Shown in pieces: positions 1-5,452 of a DNA stretch of 5,474 bases; the first letter of the stretch is position 1, and each line of letters opens with the position of its first letter. The notes below the pieces were generated by a model that was given only the letters and a program-made list of their open reading frames with translations, was not told where the DNA came from and searched no databases. This stretch comes from a bacterium UBA4883 (GTDB taxonomy: Bacteria > Bacillota > Clostridia > Oscillospirales > Acutalibacteraceae): contig DHDF01000059.1 of assembly GCA_002399225.1 (NCBI GenBank), forward strand, positions 547-6,020, in the 5' to 3' direction. The translations under genes and the position numbers were made by a program.

Positions 1-1371
1 TGCCAGGACTGCGGCGAGACGATTGTCGCCCGAGAAGAGCCCCATGTCTGCCCCAAATGCGGCTCTCATCACCTGAAGCAGGATCCCGATACGCTGGATA
101 CCTGGTTCTCTTCTGCCCTTTGGCCGTTTTCTACGCTTGGATGGCCGGAGAAAGCCCCCGATTTAGATTATTTCTACCCAACCGATACTTTGGTGACCGG
201 CTACGATATCATTTTCTTCTGGGTTGCCCGCATGATCTTTTCCGGCATTGAGCAGGTCGGTGAAGTTCCGTTCCACAATGTGCTGATCCATGGGCTGGTG
301 CGTGATTCACAGGGCCGCAAGATGAGCAAATCGCTTGGCAACGGCATCGATCCGCTGGAAGAAGTCTCCAAATATGGTGCAGACGCGCTGCGCTTTACGC
401 TGGCGACCGGAAACAACCCCGGAAATGATCTGCGCTATTCCGAGAAAAAAGTGGAGGCGAGCCGGAACTTTGCCAATAAGATCTGGAACGCCGCCCGTTT
501 CATTCTGATGAATATCGAAGGAAGAGATGTTCCGCGCAGCCTGCCGGAGCACCTTGAGATGGAAGACAAATGGATTGTGGATTCCTTTAACCGTCTGGCC
601 GGTGAAGTCACCGAGAATCTGGACAAATTTGAGCTTGGTATTGCCGTCCAGAAACTCTACGATTTTCTTTGGGACGAATTCTGTGACTGGTATATTGAGA
701 TTTCAAAGATCCGGTTAAATTCCGGCGACGAGCAGGCGGCGCAGGATGTACGCAGAGTGCTGGTCTGGGTGATGACCGGGACCATGCAGCTCTTGCATCC
801 GGTTATGCCGTTCATTACGGAAGAAATCTGGCAGGCCCTGCCGCATGAGGGAAAATCGATCATGATTTCCCAATGGCCGCAGCCGAAAACTGCGCACAGT
901 TTTCCGGAGGCGGCGCAGGAGATGAACAAGATTATGGAGGCAGTATGCGCCGTGCGCAACCGTCGCTCAGAAATGAATGTTCCGCCGTTCCGCAAAACGC
1001 ATCTGTCCATAGACACCGCTTCCCAGGATACGTTCCGGGCCGGCACCAAGATCATGGAACGCCTTGCCTATGCGAACCATGTGGAAGTTGGAACGGGTCT
1101 GGATCTTCCGGATGCCGTTACGATTGTCACACCGGATGCGAAGGTGCTGATCCCAGTGGATGAACTGGTCGATCGCGAAGCGGAAAAGGCCAGATTGACA
1201 AAAGAACTGGAATCGGCCCAGAAGCAGTTTGCAACGGCACAAGCAAAACTGAAAAATGAGAAATTTCTGACCAAAGCGCCGGCGGCAGTCGTAGACGGTG
1301 TCCGTCAGAATGCATCGAAACTGCAAGATCATATTGCGCTGATCCGCTCTTCTCTGGCATCCTTCCAGTAA
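1..1371 (+). CDS. valS: Valyl-tRNA synthetase, C-terminal half (5' end outside window)
   Basis: This cytoplasmic class I aminoacyl-tRNA synthetase joins valine to tRNA-Val using ATP. The reading frame is open from base 1, leaving 456 residues of an enzyme usually near 880, so the HIGH motif and most of the editing domain lie upstream. Visible in order are two CxxC pairs (Cys1/Cys4 and Cys17/Cys20) that look like a zinc knuckle, the ValRS-type DTWFSSALWPFS stretch (residues 33-44), an intact KMSKS loop (107-111, bases 319-333), the NFANKIWNAARF segment opening the anticodon-binding domain (156-167), FLWDEFCDWYIE (222-233), and a charged helical tail (about 387-456) typical of the ValRS C-terminal coiled-coil arm that contacts tRNA. 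KMSKS with GRK before it and the C-terminal arm favour ValRS over IleRS or LeuRS. The gene ends in an intrinsic terminator 67 nt past its stop. Identity is very secure; only the missing 5' part is unknown. Confidence 0.97.
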   Translation, partial: CQDCGETIVAREEPHVCPKCGSHHLKQDPDTLDTWFSSALWPFSTLGWPEKAPDLDYFYPTDTLVTGYDIIFFWVARMIFSGIEQVGEVPFHNVLIHGLVRDSQGRKMSKSLGNGIDPLEEVSKYGADALRFTLATGNNPGNDLRYSEKKVEASRNFANKIWNAARFILMNIEGRDVPRSLPEHLEMEDKWIVDSFNRLAGEVTENLDKFELGIAVQKLYDFLWDEFCDWYIEISKIRLNSGDEQAAQDVRRVLVWVMTGTMQLLHPVMPFITEEIWQALPHEGKSIMISQWPQPKTAHSFPEAAQEMNKIMEAVCAVRNRRSEMNVPPFRKTHLSIDTASQDTFRAGTKIMERLAYANHVEVGTGLDLPDAVTIVTPDAKVLIPVDELVDREAEKARLTKELESAQKQFATAQAKLKNEKFLTKAPAAVVDGVRQNASKLQDHIALIRSSLASFQ

Positions 1372-1377
1372 GGATGC

Positions 1378-1404
1378 GGCTTTGGCTGCGGTCAGCGAAA
1401 AGCC
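1378..1404 (+). other. Small hairpin directly after the valS stop
   Basis: GGCTTT (1378-1383) pairs with AAAGCC (1399-1404), and inside it GCTG (1385-1388) pairs with CAGC (1393-1396) around a CGGT loop. A second short hairpin, GCATCC (1357-1362) with GGATGC (1372-1377), spans the valS stop codon. Neither is followed by a T-run, so they are not terminators. They may protect the valS mRNA 3' end or simply be chance foldings. Confidence 0.35.
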
Positions 1405-1437
1405 TGCTGCGTCAAAGCGGGCGCAGAAAAACTTTGC

Positions 1438-1472
1438 GCGGGAACATCGGTCTGGATGTTCCCGCTTTTTTT
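1438..1472 (+). terminator. Intrinsic terminator after valS
   Basis: There is an 11-bp perfect stem, GCGGGAACATC (1438-1448) with GATGTTCCCGC (1455-1465), a 6-nt loop, and a run of seven T (1466-1472). This is a classical Rho-independent terminator. It lies only 20 nt before the folC start, so folC must be expressed by read-through or from a promoter upstream of this hairpin. A competing stem, GCG-T-CAAAG (1409-1417) with CTTTGCGC (1432-1439), overlaps the first two bases of the terminator arm. Confidence 0.93.
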
Positions 1473-1475
1473 ATC

Positions 1476-1484
1476 AGAGGGTGG
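1476..1484 (+). promoter_or_regulatory. Ribosome binding site deciding the folC start
   Basis: The purine-rich AGAGGGTGG sits 8 nt before the ATG at 1493. It supports that ATG over a TTG at 1382, which is in frame but would read through the valS terminator hairpin and add 37 residues unlike any FolC N-terminus. Confidence 0.8.
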
Positions 1485-1492
1485 AATTTAAA

Positions 1493-2785
1493 ATGACTTA
1501 TGAAGAGGCAATTCAAAACATTGAATCCCTGCACTGGTTTGGGTCCCGGTTAAATCCAAGGTGCATCCGCAGTCTGATGGAACGGCTTGGGGACCCGCAG
1601 GACAGACTCCGCTTTGTTCATGTGGCAGGAACCAACGGCAAGGGAACCACCTGTGAGTTGCTGTCTTCCGTCCTGTGCTGCGCAGGTTACAGAACAGGGC
1701 TGTACCTTTCGCCGCATGTGGAAGATTTCTGCGAACGGATGCAGATCGACGGGCAGATGGTTTCCCATGAGGAGATTGCCTCTCTTGCCGGCCGTGTTTT
1801 CCCTGTGGCCCGCAAGATGAGGTCCCAGGGGGAGCTTGTCACAAAATTTGAGATTGTTACGGCGATGGCTTTTTTGTGGTATGCGGAACGGAACTGCGAC
1901 CTGGTCATTCTGGAAGTCGGGCTCGGCGGCCGCCTGGACGCAACCAATGTCATTCAAAAGCCGCTGGTCTCGGTTATTGCTTCCATTTCGCTTGATCATA
2001 CGCAAATTCTGGGAGATACCGTGGAGCAGATCGCCCGTGAAAAATGCGGAATTATCAAAGAGGGCGGGGTGACCGTCAGCTATCCGGGCCAAACACCGGA
2101 GGCCGCAGCGGTCATTCGGCGGATTGCGGCTCAGCGGCACAACAAGTTGATTGATGCGGCTTCTTCCGCAGTGAAGGAAATTTCCACAAGCCTTTCCGGG
2201 ACGGAGCTTTCCTGGCGGGGACTGCGGCTGCATCTTCCGTTTCTCGGCGAACATCAGGTGAAAAACGCAGAAACCGCGCTTACCGTGCTCAACGTGCTGC
2301 GTGAAATGGGATATTCTGTCCCGGATGACGCGGTGAAATGCGGATTCTCTAAAGCAAAACTCCCCGCGCGGTTTGAGATCCTCTCCCGTGCGCCGCTTGT
2401 GATTTTGGACGGCGCCCATAACCCGAACGGCACCGCCGCGCTGGCAGCCGCTATCCGCCGGTATCTTGCCGGGCGTGACCTGGTGGCCGTCATGGGAATG
2501 TTGGAGGATAAGGATATCGACGCTTCCCTGAAAAATTTGTCGGGACTGTTTTCTTATGTTGTGACAGCGGAGCCGTCTTCGCCGCGGGCGATTCGGGCTG
2601 CGGAACTGGCGGAGCGCTGGCGCAGGCTGGGCACGCCGGCGGGACCTGCCTCCGGCTACTCTGAAGCGCTTCGGACAGCCAACGCGAAACTTCGCCTGGG
2701 CGGAGCCGTTTTGATCTGCGGTTCTCTTTATCTGGCGGGGGATTTACGCCGCCGCGCCCTGCAATTATGGAACCGGCCGGAGTAA
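1493..2785 (+). CDS. folC: Bifunctional folylpolyglutamate synthase / dihydrofolate synthase
   Basis: This Mur-ligase-family enzyme adds glutamate to folates with ATP, and in many bacteria also makes dihydrofolate from dihydropteroate. It is cytoplasmic. The 430-residue length is normal for the family. Visible motifs are the P-loop HVAGTNGKGTT (43-53), the folate-side LYLSPHVEDFCERMQIDG (70-87), EVGLGGRLDATNV (141-153), SLDHTQILGDT (166-176), REKCGIIKEG (182-191, with the lysine position that is usually carbamylated), LGEHQVKNAETAL (251-263), and LDGAHNPNG (305-313), which opens the C-terminal domain. The tail LICGSLYLAGDLRR (407-420) is also typical. The start at 1493 is chosen from the ribosome binding site and the characteristic MTYEEAI N-terminus. 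A separate dihydrofolate-synthase activity cannot be judged from sequence alone. It follows valS, as in many Firmicutes, and no promoter fits between the terminator and the start. Confidence 0.96.
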   Translation: MTYEEAIQNIESLHWFGSRLNPRCIRSLMERLGDPQDRLRFVHVAGTNGKGTTCELLSSVLCCAGYRTGLYLSPHVEDFCERMQIDGQMVSHEEIASLAGRVFPVARKMRSQGELVTKFEIVTAMAFLWYAERNCDLVILEVGLGGRLDATNVIQKPLVSVIASISLDHTQILGDTVEQIAREKCGIIKEGGVTVSYPGQTPEAAAVIRRIAAQRHNKLIDAASSAVKEISTSLSGTELSWRGLRLHLPFLGEHQVKNAETALTVLNVLREMGYSVPDDAVKCGFSKAKLPARFEILSRAPLVILDGAHNPNGTAALAAAIRRYLAGRDLVAVMGMLEDKDIDASLKNLSGLFSYVVTAEPSSPRAIRAAELAERWRRLGTPAGPASGYSEALRTANAKLRLGGAVLICGSLYLAGDLRRRALQLWNRPE

Positions 2786-2862
2786 ACCGCCTCATCAAAA
2801 CTCTCAGGCAGAACCTTCCCGAGAATCATGACATAGAATAATGATGCAAAGGAGGGCTCCAA

Positions 2863-3531
2863 ATGGAAGATTCCGTTCAAAATGGTCATTTAAGCATTGG
2901 CATGAAAGCTCCTGATTTTAGGGCTAATACAACTTTCGGACCCATTCGCTTTTCCGATTACAAAGGAAAATGGGTGGTGTTCTTTTCCCATCCCGGTGAT
3001 TTCACGCCGGTCTGCACAACCGAATTTATTGCATTCGCGCAGGCTTACCAGCAGTTTTGCGACAAAAATGTCCAGCTTCTTGGACTGAGCGTCGACAGCA
3101 ATCCGTCGCATCTTGCATGGGTCTATGCAATTTTTCAGACGACTGGCGTTACCATTCCGTTCCCCGTGGTAGCCGACCGGATAGGCAGCGTGGCGCGTCT
3201 CTATGGAATGATTGCACCCGACGTCAGCAAACAGGAAACCGTCCGGAATGTCTTTCTGATTGATCCTGACCAAATCATCCGCGCCATTCTGATTTATCCC
3301 CTGACAAACGGCAGAAGTATTCCGGAAATCCTTCGGCTGGTTGACGCACTGCAAAAAACGGATCAGGATAAAGTTGTCACACCGGCAAACTGGCAGCCGG
3401 GCCAGCCAACCATGGTTCCTCCGCCAAACACCTATCAGGGATTGCTGCAGCGTGTCAACAATCAGGAAAAGCCGGAGTTGGAATGTAAAGATTGGTTTTG
3501 GTGTTATAATCAGCTGCCTTCCGGGAAATAA
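2863..3531 (+). CDS. Prx6-family peroxiredoxin (AhpC/TSA type with 1-Cys Prx C-terminal domain)
   Basis: This is a thiol peroxidase that reduces H2O2 and organic or nitrogen peroxides in the cytoplasm. The thioredoxin-fold N-terminus carries the peroxidatic motif HPGDFTPVC (43-51), giving the PxxxTxxC signature with Pro44, Thr48 and Cys51. Arg128 is the expected catalytic arginine. The extended C-terminal part (about 160-222, including PANWQPGQP at 174-182) marks the Prx6 subfamily rather than short AhpC or Tpx forms. Two further cysteines, Cys208 and Cys214 in ECKDWFWC, match the spacing of the C-terminal cysteines of Aeropyrum pernix thioredoxin peroxidase, so a resolving cysteine is likely and a true 1-Cys mechanism less so. 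A strong AAAGGAGGG site (2848-2855) lies 7 nt before the ATG. The 77-nt gap to folC shows no terminator, so co-transcription is possible. The electron donor is not visible here. The subfamily call is firm; the substrate is unknown. Confidence 0.93.
   Translation: MEDSVQNGHLSIGMKAPDFRANTTFGPIRFSDYKGKWVVFFSHPGDFTPVCTTEFIAFAQAYQQFCDKNVQLLGLSVDSNPSHLAWVYAIFQTTGVTIPFPVVADRIGSVARLYGMIAPDVSKQETVRNVFLIDPDQIIRAILIYPLTNGRSIPEILRLVDALQKTDQDKVVTPANWQPGQPTMVPPPNTYQGLLQRVNNQEKPELECKDWFWCYNQLPSGK
3502..3510 (+). promoter_or_regulatory. Possible extended -10 promoter inside the peroxiredoxin 3' end
   Basis: TGTTATAAT is a perfect TGn-TATAAT extended -10 motif. It sits in the last codons of the peroxiredoxin gene (Cys-Tyr-Asn), with no good -35 at the right distance; the nearest, TTGGAA at 3478, is 21 nt away. 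If active, it would start RNA near 3517 and transcribe the structured leader before spoIIAA. It may equally be a by-product of the codons used. Confidence 0.3.
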
Positions 3532-3560
3532 AAATCTGTCTGGATGGTGTGAGCAGATCT

Positions 3561-3682
3561 GTCGTCCGTAAAGAGACCGATGGCAGTTTCCAAGGTTGAG
3601 AGCAGACTCTTTCCCGGCGGTCCTCGGTGGGCCGCTTTGGGAAAACTGCGAGATTTCGTGCGAATCACGCTCCGCGGTCGAC
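3561..3682 (+). ncRNA. Candidate structured RNA in the spoIIA leader
   Basis: This GC-rich stretch has nested complementarity. The ends GTCGtCCG (3561-3568) and CGGtCGAC (3675-3682) can close the element with one T-T mismatch; alternatively GACCG at 3575 pairs with CGGTC at 3675. Inside, GCAG (3602-3605) pairs with CTGC (3646-3649), TTTCCC (3610-3615) with GGGAAA (3639-3644), and GCGGTCC (3617-3623) with GGGCCGC (3629-3635, one G-U) around a TCGGT loop. A second hairpin is GAG (3650-3652) and CGTG (3657-3660) with CACG (3666-3669) and CTC (3670-3672). It holds no convincing reading frame and matches no riboswitch or small RNA class I can recognise. It could be an uncharacterised leader element, a small RNA, or chance folding of GC-rich DNA. 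Confidence 0.3.
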
Positions 3683-3699
3683 TTATTTCACGATAATTT

Positions 3700-3727
3700 T
3701 TGAGTTGCATCTGATAATATTTATTAT
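3700..3727 (+). promoter_or_regulatory. Possible sigma-A-like promoter for spoIIA
   Basis: TTGAGT (3700-3705, 4 of 6 to TTGACA) and TATTAT (3722-3727, 5 of 6 to TATAAT) are separated by 16 nt in an AT-rich stretch. Transcription would start about 100 nt before spoIIAA. AT-rich DNA gives such matches easily, and spoIIA operons are usually driven by sigma-H in studied species, so this is tentative. Confidence 0.3.
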
Positions 3728-3830
3728 AAGATTAAAAAATAACATTCAGGGCTTTGCCGTTTCTTCAAAGCTCTGTGTACCTTTTGGACAAGCAGAAAAT
3801 TCAAAACTTATGGAGCGGGAGGTTTTTCAT

Positions 3831-4163
3831 ATGGGTGTCAGGCTGATTCTGAAGGAAGGAGTGCTGACGGCGGTTCTCAGCGGGGAGATCGATCACCATT
3901 CTGCAAGAGAGATACGCAGTGAAATCGATGAAACCGTAACCCGGATCAAACCGAAAAAACTAATTTTTGATTTTTCGGCGGTGCAGTTCATGGACAGCTC
4001 CGGCATCGGTTTAATTATGGGGCGCTGCAAGCTGATGCAGCTTTGGGGCGGCTCGGTGGAGATTGTCAGGTTGCCGCCGAAAATTGAAAAGATTGTATCG
4101 CTTGCGGGGCTGAACCAGCTTTGCACCATTAAGGGGGGAACTGAAGTTGAAACCGGTCAATGA
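3831..4163 (+). CDS. spoIIAA: Anti-sigma F factor antagonist SpoIIAA (STAS domain)
   Basis: SpoIIAA is the anti-anti-sigma factor of the forespore switch. Unphosphorylated, it binds SpoIIAB-ADP and frees SigF; SpoIIAB phosphorylates and inactivates it, and SpoIIE reactivates it. The 110-residue protein is a single STAS domain, near the usual 115-120. GEIDHH (18-23) matches the GELDHH of B. subtilis. MDSSGIGLIMGR (54-65) is the phosphorylation loop, with Ser56 at the position of B. subtilis Ser58. Start 3831 is chosen because GGAGGT (3818-3823) lies 7 nt upstream and the protein then begins at the first STAS strand; a longer in-frame extension back to 3627 would run through AT-rich non-coding DNA. 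It is the first gene of the operon, and its last 17 nt overlap spoIIAB. Confidence 0.96.
   Translation: MGVRLILKEGVLTAVLSGEIDHHSAREIRSEIDETVTRIKPKKLIFDFSAVQFMDSSGIGLIMGRCKLMQLWGGSVEIVRLPPKIEKIVSLAGLNQLCTIKGGTEVETGQ
4131..4138 (+). promoter_or_regulatory. Ribosome binding site deciding a TTG start for spoIIAB
   Basis: AAGGGGGG lies inside the end of spoIIAA and 8 nt before the TTG at 4147. The next in-frame ATG, at 4165, would be 26 nt away with no other purine-rich site. The TTG start also gives MKPVNEMSV, which lines up with the MKNEMHL start of B. subtilis SpoIIAB. Confidence 0.8.
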
Positions 4164-4590
4164 GATGTCAGTTTCATTTTTAAGCTGTTCGTCCAATGAA
4201 GCGTTTGCCCGCGCCGTCGTTGCGGCTTTCGTCGCGCAAATGGATCCTACGGTGGATGAGCTCTGCGATATTAAAACTGCGGTTTCCGAAGCGGTGACAA
4301 ACTGTATTGTTCATGCTTACAGAAATATGATCGGCATCGTATACATAAACTGCAGAATTTATGAAGATGGAAGCGTGGTTGTCAGAGTCCGCGACAAAGG
4401 ATGCGGAATAGAAGACATTGAGCAGGCCATGCAGCCGCTGTTCACGACGCAGGAAGGAGAACGAGCCGGTCTTGGCTTCGCGGTAATGCAGAGCTTTATG
4501 GACAAGCTGCATGTTTCCTCTAAACCGGGAAAGGGCACGACGGTCACGATGAAAAAAGCCCTGAAACGCCGCCCAAAGCAAAATGAATAG
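4147..4590 (+). CDS. spoIIAB: Anti-sigma F factor / serine kinase SpoIIAB (GHKL ATPase)
   Basis: SpoIIAB binds SigF as a dimer with ATP and holds it inactive. It also phosphorylates SpoIIAA on serine. The 147 residues match the family length. GHKL motifs are in order: the N-box EAVTNCIVHAY (48-58, with Glu48 and Asn52), the G1 box RDKGCGI (82-88, with Asp83 for adenine), PLFTTQEGERAGLGF (97-111) for the ATP lid and G2 box, and GKGTTVTM (128-135). DPTVDELCDIKTAVSEAV (33-50) is strongly SpoIIAB-like and separates it from RsbW. Translation starts at TTG 4147, 17 nt inside spoIIAA, and the last 8 nt overlap sigF. Such overlaps fit translational coupling that keeps the three switch proteins in proportion. 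No key residue appears to be lost. Confidence 0.96.
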   Translation: MKPVNEMSVSFLSCSSNEAFARAVVAAFVAQMDPTVDELCDIKTAVSEAVTNCIVHAYRNMIGIVYINCRIYEDGSVVVRVRDKGCGIEDIEQAMQPLFTTQEGERAGLGFAVMQSFMDKLHVSSKPGKGTTVTMKKALKRRPKQNE

Positions 4591-5230
4591 GGATCGGACG
4601 ATTCAGGAAAATCTCGGGCTGGTCCATTCCTGTGCAAGGCATTTCCGCGGGCGCGGCATTGAATATGACGATTTGTTTCAGGCGGGGTGTTTAGGACTCG
4701 TCAAAGCGGTTGACCATTTTGACCCAGAACGCGGCGTCAGATTTTCAACCTATGCAGTCCCTGTGATTCTGGGGGAAATCCGCCGGCTGTTCCGTGACGG
4801 CGGGGCAGTGAAAGTCGGAAGAGGACTCAAAGAGCTTTCGCTGCGGGCAACGCGGCTGTCTGCAAATTTTTCGGAGCGGGAAGGCAGGTCTCCCACCATT
4901 CATGAGCTCGCCGACCTGCTGGGAGTGGAACCAGAGCAGGCAGCTGAGGCTCTGGGTGCGGCACAGATGCCGGTTTCTCTGACTTCCACGGAGGAGAGCG
5001 GCGGGCAGATCGATGTCGGGGTGGAATCATCCGATGACAAGATTGCCGAACTGCTGTCGCTTAAGCAGGTTGTGACGGAACTGGAACCAAGAGATCGAAG
5101 CATCATTATTTTTCGCTATTTTCAAAACCGAACGCAGACGGAAACGGCTTCCGCACTTGGCATGACCCAAGTGCAGGTCTCCCGGCGCGAGAAGAAAATT
5201 CTGAAAGAGCTGCAGCTTAAACTGTCATAG
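4583..5230 (+). CDS. sigF: Forespore sigma factor SigF (SpoIIAC)
   Basis: SigF directs RNA polymerase to early forespore genes once released from SpoIIAB. At 215 residues it is about 40 shorter than B. subtilis SigF (255). Region 2 is clear: ENLGLVHSCARHF (9-21), EYDDLFQAGCLGLVKAVDHF (27-46), and FSTYAVPVILGEIRRLFRDG (54-73). SPTIHELADLLGV (103-115) lies in region 3, and the region 4 helix-turn-helix is TQTETASALGMTQVQVSRRE (184-203). FSTYAVP and QVQVSR are typical of SigF/SigG. The N-terminal segment before region 2.1 is missing, and an in-frame TGA at 4562-4564 rules out a longer start. No ribosome binding site precedes the ATG, which lies within the last 8 nt of spoIIAB (ATGAATAG), so translation probably depends on coupling. 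Position as third spoIIA gene favours SigF over SigG or SigB. Confidence 0.95.
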   Translation: MNRDRTIQENLGLVHSCARHFRGRGIEYDDLFQAGCLGLVKAVDHFDPERGVRFSTYAVPVILGEIRRLFRDGGAVKVGRGLKELSLRATRLSANFSEREGRSPTIHELADLLGVEPEQAAEALGAAQMPVSLTSTEESGGQIDVGVESSDDKIAELLSLKQVVTELEPRDRSIIIFRYFQNRTQTETASALGMTQVQVSRREKKILKELQLKLS

Positions 5231-5275
5231 TAGGGATCGGAAAGCGGGGCATTGCCGTGCTTTCCGATCCCTACT
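5229..5275 (+). terminator. Long perfect hairpin on the sigF stop, no U-tract
   Basis: A 17-bp perfect inverted repeat, AGTAGGGATCGGAAAGC (5229-5245) with GCTTTCCGATCCCTACT (5259-5275), encloses a 13-nt loop, in which GGC and GCC (5248-5250, 5254-5256) may also pair. The left arm includes the last two bases of the sigF TAG. It probably ends or stabilises the spoIIA transcript, but no T-run follows on either strand, so it is not a standard intrinsic terminator. Confidence 0.55.
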
Positions 5276-5423
5276 TGCAGTTGGCATCAGTTCTAAGCAG
5301 GCATAGGTTTTTATTCCTAAAACTCTGCAATTAGGAAAAGCTGCTGCAACTCTGTAAAGCAAGAGAATTTTCAGAAGAAACGGATGTATGAATCAAGAAA
5401 CTTTTGAAAACAATAAAAAAGCA
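5276..5423 (+). other. Non-coding stretch downstream of the spoIIA hairpin
   Basis: I see no supportable gene here. The only structure is a weak 7-bp inverted repeat, TTCCTAA (5314-5320) with TTAGGAA (5331-5337) and a 10-nt loop, with no T-run after it on either strand. Confidence 0.5.
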
Positions 5424-5452
5424 TTGACATTTAATTTATTCCATGCTATTAT
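5424..5452 (+). promoter_or_regulatory. Strong sigma-A promoter pointing out of the window
   Basis: A perfect TTGACA (5424-5429), a 17-nt spacer and TATTAT (5447-5452, 5 of 6) form a near-consensus promoter. The TG at 5444-5445 adds an extended -10. Transcription should start near 5459. The first transcribed bases can form CCGT (5460-5463) with ACGG (5470-5473). The gene or RNA it serves lies beyond the right edge. Confidence 0.8.

Larger units (their letters stand above)
3532..3830 (+). other. Gene-free leader between the peroxiredoxin gene and spoIIAA
   Basis: These 299 nt divide into a GC-rich, foldable part (to about 3682) and an AT-rich part (3683-3790) just before the operon. I see no credible small gene, no terminator with a U-tract, and no clear sigma-H promoter or exact Spo0A box, which would be expected if spoIIA is controlled as in Bacillus subtilis. 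The closest Spo0A-box-like string is GGTCGAC at 3676-3682 (5 of 7 to TGTCGAA), which is too weak to call. Confidence 0.6.

Noticed and set aside
1382..1492. N-terminal extension of folC from a TTG at 1382
   Set aside because: It runs through the valS terminator, is unlike FolC N-termini, and the ATG at 1493 has its own binding site.
1550..2419. 289-residue open frame on the minus strand opposite folC
   Set aside because: It is the antisense shadow of a clearly real folC, with no recognisable motifs of its own.
2834..2839. TAGAAT as a -10 element for the peroxiredoxin gene
   Set aside because: No acceptable -35 lies 15-19 nt upstream, and no PerR-like palindrome is visible nearby.
3640..3666. 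Sigma-H-like elements (GGGAAAA and CGAAT) upstream of spoIIAA
   Set aside because: The spacing and the -35 match are poor, and both strings lie within the hairpins of the structured element.
3627..3830. 68-residue N-terminal extension of SpoIIAA
   Set aside because: It translates a structured and AT-rich leader; the STAS domain starts at 3831 with a good binding site 7 nt before.
4588..5273. 11-base repeat TAGGGATCGGA at 4588-4598 and 5231-5241, with an inverted copy at 5263-5273
   Set aside because: A repeat this short is expected by chance at this length; the inverted copy is simply the arm of the sigF hairpin.
5321..5354. Direct repeat AACTCTG at 5321-5327 and 5348-5354
   Set aside because: Seven bases repeated twice is not significant, and no further copies are present.
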